This document shows, in pieces, positions 1 to 5,090 of a DNA stretch of 5,090 nucleotides (its first letter is position 1; each line of letters opens with the position of its first letter). The translations under genes and the position numbers were made by a program. The notes beneath the pieces were generated by a model. It was not told where the DNA came from and made no database searches. It worked only from the letters and a program-made list of their open reading frames with translations. The stretch is from CAZJAD01 sp964543855 (GTDB lineage Bacteria; Electryoneota; RPQS01; DYHQ01), in NCBI GenBank assembly GCA_964543855.1, contig CAZJAD010000124.1:1-5090 (forward strand). Reading direction: 5' to 3'.

Positions 1-139
1 AAGAAGCATGTTGCCGTCTCGGTCTCGGGGGCGAGTCCTGAGACGACTGCGTTGTGAGAATCGATGTGACAGAAAGGTGTGCATCAGTTTACCCGCTGCA
101 CTTGACTCTTCGTTAGCTAAATAGGATAGAGAGTTGCTT

Positions 140-1510
140 ATGGAAATCAGTCCTCTTATTTTTCGTGAATACGATATTCGCGGAGTCGTCGAACGAGATT
201 TGCAGACCAAGACCGTTGAGGCACTCGGACGCGGGATTGGGACTTTCATGAAGCGTCAGGGTGCGCGGGAGATTACGCTCGGACGCGACGGACGCCTGAG
301 TTCTGAGCGCATCGCCCATGACTTGGCCGGGGGACTGGCGTCGTGTGGGCTCAAACTCACGGAGACGGGTCTCTGCCCGACACCGGTTCATTATTTCTCG
401 ATTGCTCATCTGAAAAAGGACGGTGGCGTTATGGTGACGGGTTCCCATAACCCGCCGGAGTTTAATGGACTCAAGCTTACCTTGGGTCGGGAGTCTATCT
501 TCGGTCGGGACATTCAGAAAATCCGGCGTATCATTGAGGATGAGGATTTTGAAAAGGGGTCGTCACGACCGGCAGCGCATTACGACATCCTCGATCCTTA
601 CATTGACTTCTTGGTGAAGAACCTGTCTGTAGCGCGCGGCGTGCGCGTTGGAATGGATTCCGGCAACGGCACAGCGGGTCTTGTGGCGCCGGCTATCTTC
701 CGTGAGCTCGGCTGTGAAGTGCACGATCTCTACAGTGAAGTCGACGGCCAGTTTCCGAACCATCATCCAGATCCGACGGTTGAAGAGAATCTGGTTGACC
801 TCAAGCAGCTTGTCGCCGACAAGGGCCTGGAAGTCGGAGTTGGTTATGACGGGGATGCCGACCGTTTGGGTGCGATTGACAGCGACGGTCGGGTGCTTTG
901 GGGAGATCAGTTGATGATTCTCTTCTCACGCAGGATTCTGCAGCAACATCCCGGTGCGGCGATTATCGCGGATGTCAAGTCGTCGGACAATGTGTTCGCG
1001 GATGTGAAGGCGAGAGGTGGACGACCCATCATGTGGAAGACCGGGCACGCTTTGATCAAGCGCAAACTGTGGGAGGAGAAGGCGCTGTTTGCCGGGGAAA
1101 TGAGCGGTCATCTCTTCTTTGCCGACCGCTACTTTGGCTACGACGACGGCATTTACGCTTCGGGGCGCTTGATTGAGGTTGTGGCTGAATTGGGCCATTC
1201 CATTGAAGAGGAGCTTTCTGATGTTCCCGCGACATTCAGCACGCCGGAAATCCGGGTCGATTGTCCCGACGAACGGAAGTTTGAAGTTGTCCAGAAGGTG
1301 CGCGATGCTATGCGCAAGAAACGGTTGCCGATTTTCGACTTAGATGGTGTGCGGGTCACTTATCCCGGTGGGTGGGGTCTGGTGCGAGCGTCGAACACGC
1401 AGCCAGTGCTTGTTCTTCGCTTTGAGGCCGATTCGCCTGAACGCCTGGCCCAAATCCGACAGGATGTTGAAGAAGTGCTTGCTGAAGCAGGAGGTTTCAC
1501 GGTGTCATAG
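140..1510 (+). CDS. Phosphomannomutase/phosphoglucomutase (alpha-D-phosphohexomutase family)
   Basis: This cytoplasmic enzyme interconverts hexose 6-phosphates and 1-phosphates (mannose and/or glucose) through a phosphoserine and a bisphosphorylated intermediate. It feeds nucleotide-sugar synthesis for surface polysaccharide. Numbering from the ATG at 140 (456 residues, normal for the family), all four signature loops are visible. The catalytic loop is VTGSHNPPEFNG with the phosphoserine at Ser102. The Mg-binding loop is DGDADR at 237-242. The sugar-specificity loop is GEMSGH at 319-324. The phosphate-binding loop is RASNTQP at 416-422, continuing to R427 and E429. An in-frame TTG at 134 could add two residues. 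I prefer the ATG because a purine-rich GAGAG (129-133) lies 6 bases upstream, although AGGA (123-126) would fit the TTG. The family (ManB/AlgC-like) is clear, but sequence alone does not settle mannose versus glucose preference. The next gene starts about 150 bases downstream, so co-transcription is possible but not shown. Confidence 0.96.
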   Translation: MEISPLIFREYDIRGVVERDLQTKTVEALGRGIGTFMKRQGAREITLGRDGRLSSERIAHDLAGGLASCGLKLTETGLCPTPVHYFSIAHLKKDGGVMVTGSHNPPEFNGLKLTLGRESIFGRDIQKIRRIIEDEDFEKGSSRPAAHYDILDPYIDFLVKNLSVARGVRVGMDSGNGTAGLVAPAIFRELGCEVHDLYSEVDGQFPNHHPDPTVEENLVDLKQLVADKGLEVGVGYDGDADRLGAIDSDGRVLWGDQLMILFSRRILQQHPGAAIIADVKSSDNVFADVKARGGRPIMWKTGHALIKRKLWEEKALFAGEMSGHLFFADRYFGYDDGIYASGRLIEVVAELGHSIEEELSDVPATFSTPEIRVDCPDERKFEVVQKVRDAMRKKRLPIFDLDGVRVTYPGGWGLVRASNTQPVLVLRFEADSPERLAQIRQDVEEVLAEAGGFTVS

Positions 1511-1552
1511 TTTTTGCTGAAAACTTGGCGGAAGTGCCACGCGTAAACCAGG

Positions 1553-1575
1553 GCTTGAGTCGAACGCACTCGAGC
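1553..1575 (+). other. Weak intergenic hairpin (8-bp stem, 7-base loop)
   Basis: GCTTGAGT (1553-1560) can pair with ACTCGAGC (1568-1575), with one G-U wobble, around the loop CGAACGC. It lies about 43 bases after the phosphomannomutase stop codon. No T-run follows, so it does not meet the usual criteria for an intrinsic terminator. It may be a processing or attenuation structure, or chance. The rest of 1511-1659 shows no gene. Confidence 0.25.
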
Positions 1576-1645
1576 ATTGTCCAAAGGGTTTCATGGCACC
1601 GCGGTTTGGTTTTGGCAGGGCTTCGTGTGATGACGATGATACCAG

Positions 1646-1652
1646 GGAGGGG
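1646..1652 (+). promoter_or_regulatory. Strong Shine-Dalgarno for the small zinc-binding ORF
   Basis: GGAGGGG ends 7 bases before the ATG at 1660. It is the best ribosome-binding site in the window. It is a main reason for treating the following 73-codon ORF as a real gene rather than a chance reading frame. Confidence 0.7.
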
Positions 1653-1659
1653 ATGAGAA

Positions 1660-1881
1660 ATGGTTTGCCAAGCCTGTGGCAAAGAAATTACCGATGAGAA
1701 CGCCTATCAGTCGAAGCAGGTAGGGATGGAAGGCTATTACCACTGGAAATGTTTTGTGGCTCGCTGCAAAAGAAGCAATAAAATCGGGGCCCAGCAGATC
1801 GAAGGAGTGTCTGTCTCCAGTGGCCTTTATGGAAACCTCGCATCCGGAGACATCGGAACAGGAACATCTGAAGACGATTGA
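1660..1881 (+). CDS. Small putative zinc-binding protein, half-LIM-like
   Basis: This is a 73-residue protein of unknown function. The N-terminus carries C3-x2-C6, then 21 residues, then H28-x2-C31, followed by F32 and a further Cys at C36. The spacing C-x2-C-x21-H-x2-C matches the first zinc module of a LIM domain, as do the local features CGKEI and the aromatic-rich YYHWKCF. A canonical LIM continues C-x2-C-x2-C into a second module. Here the spacing is C31-x4-C36, one residue short and lacking the middle Cys, and no second module follows. After about residue 40 the sequence is low in complexity (Ser, Gly, Thr) and ends in acidic residues, so it is probably unstructured. The final 53 bases overlap the start of hpnC in another frame, which suggests translational coupling or a 3' end truncated onto hpnC. 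The gene has a strong Shine-Dalgarno. LIM-like modules usually bind proteins, so an adaptor or regulatory role is possible but is only inference. Confidence 0.62.
   Translation: MVCQACGKEITDENAYQSKQVGMEGYYHWKCFVARCKRSNKIGAQQIEGVSVSSGLYGNLASGDIGTGTSEDD
1802..1807 (+). promoter_or_regulatory. Possible Shine-Dalgarno for hpnC inside the upstream ORF
   Basis: AAGGAG lies 12 bases before an in-frame GTG at 1820 and 21 bases before the ATG at 1829. The spacing is long for the GTG and too long for the ATG. The start of hpnC is therefore uncertain between these two codons, a difference of three residues. Confidence 0.35.
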
Positions 1882-2295
1882 GGCTCTGGCGGTTGACCCG
1901 TTGGCGCCCGACGCGGATCGGAAGGCCGAGGGCCGCGAGAATTTCCCGGTCGCGTCGTTTTTCCTGCCACGTCGGTTTCGCCACCCGTTTCGGGTTATTT
2001 ACGCCTACTGCCGGGGCGCCGACAATCTCGCGGATCAGTTGGACGATCCCGCAAGCGCCCTCGAGGCGCTCGACATCTGGGAACAGAATCTGGAAGCGGC
2101 TTTTGAAGGAAGGGCCGCTTTGCCTCTCTTTCGCCGTCTCCAAGAACTGCTGAGCGTTTATCCCCTCGAGAAAAAACCTTTCTCCGATTTGCTCGTCGCT
2201 TTCCGTCGAGACCAACAGCAAACCCTCTACGATACCCGGGATGAGTTGTTAGATTACTGCACTTATTCTGCAGTGCCGGTAGGGCGGATTCTCCT
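1829..2295 (+). CDS. hpnC: Squalene synthase HpnC (hydroxysqualene synthase), 3' end lost in the assembly gap
   Basis: HpnC is a trans-isoprenyl diphosphate synthase-fold enzyme. In the HpnCDE pathway it converts presqualene diphosphate to hydroxysqualene. The visible 155 residues carry family landmarks. ENFPVASFFLP at 37-47 precedes a helix ending in the first Asp-rich motif, D65-x3-D69 (ADNLADQ). LLVAFRRDQQQTLY spans 121-134. ELLDYCTYSAVPVGRIL spans 139-155 and is typical of HpnC. The second Asp-rich motif and about 110-130 C-terminal residues expected from usual family length are missing, because the reading frame runs into the run of N. The sequence after the gap is not HpnC. I chose ATG 1829; GTG 1820 is the alternative. 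The N-terminal ~30 residues before the conserved core are longer and less conserved than usual. The 5' end overlaps the half-LIM gene. A phytoene or dehydrosqualene synthase is the main alternative, made less likely by the HpnE-type neighbour. Confidence 0.87.
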
Positions 2296-2395
2296 NNNNN
2301 NNNNNNNNNNNNNNNNNNNNNNNNNNNNNNNNNNNNNNNNNNNNNNNNNNNNNNNNNNNNNNNNNNNNNNNNNNNNNNNNNNNNNNNNNNNNNNN
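2296..2395. other. Assembly gap (100 N)
   Basis: Exactly 100 consecutive N is a common placeholder for a scaffold gap of unknown size. If hpnC is intact, the true gap must hold at least roughly 330-390 bases of its 3' end. The gap also means that the adjacency of hpnC and the PD40/T9SS gene rests on scaffolding, not on continuous sequence. Confidence 0.98.
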
Positions 2396-2480
2396 ATCTT
2401 TTGTATTCCTCAAGCTTCTCTTCGTCAAGACAGAGTCAGTCAGGCAGTGTATCTCCCCAGTTTTTTGAGAAGATGTCTAC

Positions 2481-3608
2481 ATGAAGGGAAATGGAGTCGT
2501 TCTATCGCTCCTGCTCTGGCCAATCGTCGTGATGGCCCAGTGGACGGAGCCGGAACCCTTTGACTTGCCGACCGGTACAGCGGTTCGAGGGCCTTGGACC
2601 AGCAACGACAATCTCCGTGTGTATGCCGCCTTCACGGGGTACATCTTTTTTACAGAGCGTGACTCGGTTGGTGCTCCATGGCAATCTTGGCGATCTGTAG
2701 CTGCGCATATCAACAGCGGCACGCGACAGGAATCGCCATGCGAAAGTCCCAGTGGGGATACGCTCTACTTCATGAGTTGGGAGAGACCAGAGGGGAGTTA
2801 TGGGGACTATGACATTTACTACTGCGTGCGGACAGATACGGGCTGGGGACCGGTAATCAACTGCGGCGCAAATATCAACAGCGAGTATATGGAGTGGTCA
2901 GTGGGGATCAGTCGGGATGGCGAGACGCTTCTCGTGTGTTCCTGGCGACCGACGGGATACGGCGATAATGATGTTTATTACAGCGAAAAGCAACCAGATG
3001 GAACTTGGGGGCCACTCGTGGATTTTGGACCCAATGTCAACGCTTCGTCCCCGCGGTCTGAGGAACACGCTTGCCTGTCTCCTGACAACAGCCGGCTCTT
3101 TTTTTCTCGATCAGGATCGAACATGGGGGATATTTGGTGTAGCAATTGGGTAAATGGGGTCTGGCAACTAGCAGTCGCCCTGCCATCTCCCGTCAACACA
3201 TCCGAGCGGGAGTTTGATCCGTGCATCGCCGCTGACGGAAGGACCCTCTTCTTCATCCGCCAATACCCGCAGACTGGCAATATTCTCTACACTTCAATAG
3301 ACACCACGGCAACGGCGATTAGGTCGCGCGGCCCGGTCGCACTTGGCGTTAGCATGGAAGTCTACCCGAACCCGGTGACCAGCACTCTGTATTTGAGTGT
3401 TTCTCACGGTCCGTTCTCAGGCACCTTCTCACTCTTCAATATCCTCGGCCAGTGCGTCTTTTCTGCTCCCTATTCCCATTTAAACGGCGTGCACAGTATT
3501 CGTCTCCCGGACGCACTTCCCAGTGGCACCTATTTTGGAACGTTTGTTCCTATGGGGCAATACAGGATGTTTCTATCAAAAACCTATCCGGTCATAATCC
3601 TCAAGTAG
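2481..3608 (+). CDS. Secreted PD40-type beta-propeller protein with T9SS C-terminal sorting domain
   Basis: This 375-residue protein appears complete. A Sec signal peptide is visible: basic start, hydrophobic stretch V6-V17, and likely cleavage after VMA at 19/20. The middle contains diverged tandem blades of about 45 residues at 89-134, 144-189, 200-241 and 250-272, with a weaker one near 45-79. Each blade begins S-x-D/S-G-x-T/R-L-x-F or similar. The better blades carry a D-I/V-Y-Y strand, then G-x-W-G-P and a closing (N)-I/V-N-(A/T)-S. This resembles PD40 (WD40-like) repeats. The C-terminal ~80 residues match a T9SS type A sorting domain: VYPNPV (294-299), LFNILGQCVFSA (318-329), LPSGTYF (346-352) and a final hydrophobic strand ending in Lys. 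The protein is therefore expected to cross the inner membrane by Sec and be released or anchored at the cell surface by T9SS. Its ligand is unknown; such propellers often mediate binding rather than catalysis. GAGAAG (2467-2472) is a modest ribosome-binding site 8 bases from the ATG. The gene sits unexpectedly between hpnC and hpnD. Confidence 0.88.
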   Translation: MKGNGVVLSLLLWPIVVMAQWTEPEPFDLPTGTAVRGPWTSNDNLRVYAAFTGYIFFTERDSVGAPWQSWRSVAAHINSGTRQESPCESPSGDTLYFMSWERPEGSYGDYDIYYCVRTDTGWGPVINCGANINSEYMEWSVGISRDGETLLVCSWRPTGYGDNDVYYSEKQPDGTWGPLVDFGPNVNASSPRSEEHACLSPDNSRLFFSRSGSNMGDIWCSNWVNGVWQLAVALPSPVNTSEREFDPCIAADGRTLFFIRQYPQTGNILYTSIDTTATAIRSRGPVALGVSMEVYPNPVTSTLYLSVSHGPFSGTFSLFNILGQCVFSAPYSHLNGVHSIRLPDALPSGTYFGTFVPMGQYRMFLSKTYPVIILK

Positions 3609-3631
3609 AAAGCAAACGGCATGGCGGACAG

Positions 3632-4492
3632 GTGACGCCTGACCCTTCTGAAAAGAATCTGCGGGAGGCGTACGATTACTGCGTTGAGGTGACGCGGCAG
3701 GCCGCGCGCAATTTCTATTACGGGATTCGGCTTCTCCGGCGGGAACGCTTCGCTTCGCTCTGTGCGCTCTATGCGTTCTGCCGGGAGTTGGATGATGTGG
3801 TTGATGGAAGCAATTCGCAGGATGCGGCTCAGCTTTTTGCCCGCCGTCGGCAGCTTGTCGCCGGAGATACCGCTCCAAATCCCGACATGATTGCTCGGGC
3901 ATTCGGCGATACGATAGCGAAGTATGGACTGGCAAAGAGCATTCTTAATGAGCTGATCGATACGATTGAATCCGATATGGCTGTGCGCCATTTTGAAACG
4001 ATGGATGAGGTGCGCGATTATGCTCACGGGGTGGCTTCAACCGTGGGGCTTTGCTCGGTGAGGATATTTGGCGTTGGGGACGGCAGTGCAGATAGTTTCG
4101 CTGACACACTTGGTATCGCGCTCCAGTGGACGAATATCCTGCGCGACATCGAGGAAGATCACCGCCGAGGGCGCTGCTACCTACCCCAGTCTGGTCTGCG
4201 CGAGTTTGACCTGACCGTGGAGGATCTGCTTGCCGGGGACAAGAAAGAGCAGGTTCGACTCTGGTGGCAGGCGGCGGTAAAACAAGGTCGCGAGTTCTTC
4301 CGCGCCGCCGGGGAAGCGTTGCCTGCGAACCGGCGACGGCAACTCAGGCCTGCCATTGCGATGGCGGCTGTCTATCGCCAAGCCTTTGAAGAAATCGCGC
4401 GGCGACCGGGCGCGTCTCCACGCGTCCATTCTGCACGAAAGCTTTCCGCGGTCTGCACCGCAGTTTCCGGATTATGGAATCCATTCCGATAA
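3632..4492 (+). CDS. hpnD: Presqualene diphosphate synthase HpnD
   Basis: HpnD condenses two farnesyl diphosphates to presqualene diphosphate, the first step of the HpnCDE squalene route. Counting from the GTG at 3632 gives 286 residues, normal for the family. The substrate-binding Asp-rich motifs are D54-x3-D58 (YAFCRELDDVVD) and D172-x3-D176 (TNILRDIEED), followed by RRGRCYLP, as in squalene/phytoene synthases. NFYYGIRLLRRERF (27-40) and YAHGVASTVGL (130-140) are further family landmarks. The only in-frame ATG upstream of the conserved core is at 3452. It lies deep in the preceding gene and would add 60 residues unlike the family, so I chose the GTG, 23 bases after the preceding stop. Its ribosome-binding site is poor (GGCGGA, very close), and the start may have been damaged (see findings). 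The 3' end overlaps hpnE by 19 bases. A phytoene synthase is a less likely alternative, given the HpnE-type partner. Confidence 0.88.
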   Translation: MTPDPSEKNLREAYDYCVEVTRQAARNFYYGIRLLRRERFASLCALYAFCRELDDVVDGSNSQDAAQLFARRRQLVAGDTAPNPDMIARAFGDTIAKYGLAKSILNELIDTIESDMAVRHFETMDEVRDYAHGVASTVGLCSVRIFGVGDGSADSFADTLGIALQWTNILRDIEEDHRRGRCYLPQSGLREFDLTVEDLLAGDKKEQVRLWWQAAVKQGREFFRAAGEALPANRRRQLRPAIAMAAVYRQAFEEIARRPGASPRVHSARKLSAVCTAVSGLWNPFR

Positions 4493-5090
4493 GCCGCCTG
4501 CCGGTCGCTGTTGTCGGCGGTGGGGTGGCGGGAATCAGTGCCGCGTTTCATCTTGCTCGCGTCGGCATTCCCGCCGTTCTTTTTGAGCGAGGCCAGCAGT
4601 TGGGCGGTCGCGTCGGCTCCTATTTCGACCGCGATTTCGGCCTGCAACTGGATTTGGGCCCTCATGTCATCGCGGGATCCTACCGCGATTTTCTCGCGCT
4701 GCTTCGAGGTTTTGGCACAGACCGCGATCTGCTCTGGATCCGTCCGTTCCATCTTCCCTTCAAAGGCATTGACACTCCCGAATATCACCTGCGTTTCCTT
4801 CGGCTTCCCGGTCTACTGGCTCCACTCGGCGGACTGCTTTCGTACGGCGCGCTGCCTCTTGCGCAGCGGTTCGGTCTGGTGTCCCAGTTGCGCCGTTTGA
4901 TGTCCGTGCAGCCGGTTCCAGCGCTCACCGCCGAGGCCTGGCTCAAAGGAGTCCGCGTGACACCGGAGCAGATGAGCCGGTTCTGGCAGCCATTCATACT
5001 GGCGACTCTGAACGCCTTGCCACGGCAGGTCGGTGTCATCGGATTGCGGCAGATCATTGAGCTGGGCCGCTCCGGACCAGACGGATTTGC
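4474..5090 (+). CDS. hpnE: Hydroxysqualene dehydroxylase HpnE, N-terminal part (runs off window)
   Basis: HpnE is an FAD-dependent amine-oxidase-type flavoprotein that reduces hydroxysqualene to squalene, completing the HpnCDE route. The 205 visible residues begin with a Rossmann dinucleotide-binding motif VVGGGVAG (13-20). The acidic residue ending the second strand is E38, and LGGR follows at 43-46. DLGPHVIAGSY at 60-70 corresponds to the family's D-x-G-x-H segment. FWQPFILATLN at 170-180 is a characteristic HpnE segment and separates it from CrtI-type carotenoid desaturases. The frame stays open to the window end, so the remaining half or so lies outside. The ATG at 4474 overlaps the hpnD stop codon region by 19 bases and has only a weak GGA upstream, which points to translational coupling with hpnD. 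Confidence 0.87.
   Translation, partial: MESIPISRLPVAVVGGGVAGISAAFHLARVGIPAVLFERGQQLGGRVGSYFDRDFGLQLDLGPHVIAGSYRDFLALLRGFGTDRDLLWIRPFHLPFKGIDTPEYHLRFLRLPGLLAPLGGLLSYGALPLAQRFGLVSQLRRLMSVQPVPALTAEAWLKGVRVTPEQMSRFWQPFILATLNALPRQVGVIGLRQIIELGRSGPDGF

Noticed and set aside
16..44. GTCTC repeats at 16-20 and 22-26 facing GAGAC at 40-44, with CTCG/CGAG nested inside.
   Set aside because: The stems are short, no T-run follows and the gene context is unknown, so it cannot be called a terminator or operator.
1..57. Possible 3' end of an upstream gene: frame 1 is open from the first base to a TGA at 55-57.
   Set aside because: Eighteen codons with no recognisable family features; frame 2 is also open, up to a TAG at 122-124. 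Nothing distinguishes coding from chance.
102..130. TTGACT at 102-107 as a -35 box with TAGGAT or GATAGA as a -10.
   Set aside because: TAGGAT gives a 14-base spacer. GATAGA gives 17 but is a poor -10 and would start transcription at the ribosome-binding site or start codon of the phosphomannomutase.
1581..1609. CCAAA/TTTGG inverted repeat followed by TTTT, with the palindrome ACCGCGGT inside.
   Set aside because: A five-base stem with a 19-base loop is too weak to call a terminator, and the T stretch is immediately interrupted by GG.
1688..2221. 177-codon open frame on the - strand opposite the half-LIM gene and hpnC.
   Set aside because: It is antisense to well-supported hpnC coding sequence and has no recognisable domain; it is a shadow of GC-rich codon use.
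3452..3631. 60-residue N-terminal extension of HpnD from the ATG at 3452.
   Set aside because: It lies within the T9SS sorting-domain coding region in another frame, has no HpnD family resemblance, and would make HpnD abnormally long.
3584..4027. 147-codon open frame on the - strand opposite hpnD.
   Set aside because: Antisense shadow of the conserved hpnD motifs with no family features.
4511..4900. 129-codon + strand frame within hpnE.
   Set aside because: The frame beginning at 4474 encodes a clear FAD-binding HpnE N-terminus over the same bases, so this frame is a shadow.

Overview
The window looks like part of a draft or metagenome-assembled scaffold. A run of exactly 100 N (2296-2395) cuts one gene and marks a join between two contigs. 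All recognisable genes lie on the + strand. A type IX secretion (T9SS) sorting domain, a PD40-type beta-propeller protein and an hpnC/hpnD/hpnE squalene set together suggest a bacterium of the Fibrobacterota-Chlorobiota-Bacteroidota (FCB) superphylum or a related candidate phylum. That placement is inference; no rRNA or other phylogenetic marker is present.

Layout. (1) 1-139 holds no gene that can be supported. (2) 140-1510 is a complete phosphomannomutase/phosphoglucomutase with all four family motifs intact. (3) 1511-1659 is a short intergenic stretch with one weak hairpin and a good Shine-Dalgarno just before the next gene. (4) 1660-1881 encodes a 73-residue protein that looks like the first zinc-binding half of a LIM domain. 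Its 3' end overlaps the next gene. (5) 1829-2295 is the N-terminal part of HpnC, cut by the gap. (6) 2481-3608 is a complete secreted PD40 propeller protein with a signal peptide and a C-terminal T9SS sorting domain. (7) 3632-4492 is HpnD. (8) 4474 to the window end is the N-terminal part of HpnE, overlapping hpnD by 19 bases.

How the genes work together. HpnD, HpnC and HpnE form the three-enzyme bacterial route from two farnesyl diphosphates to squalene: presqualene diphosphate, then hydroxysqualene, then squalene. Squalene is the usual precursor of hopanoids. The hpnD-hpnE overlap indicates translational coupling. The phosphomannomutase supplies sugar phosphates for nucleotide sugars and has no obvious biochemical link to the squalene genes.

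The most unusual points are the PD40/T9SS gene sitting between hpnC and hpnD (a real insertion or a scaffolding artefact), the half-LIM protein overlapping the start of hpnC, and the lack of a convincing ATG start for hpnD. I found no RNA gene, CRISPR array, mobile element or clearly undescribed system.
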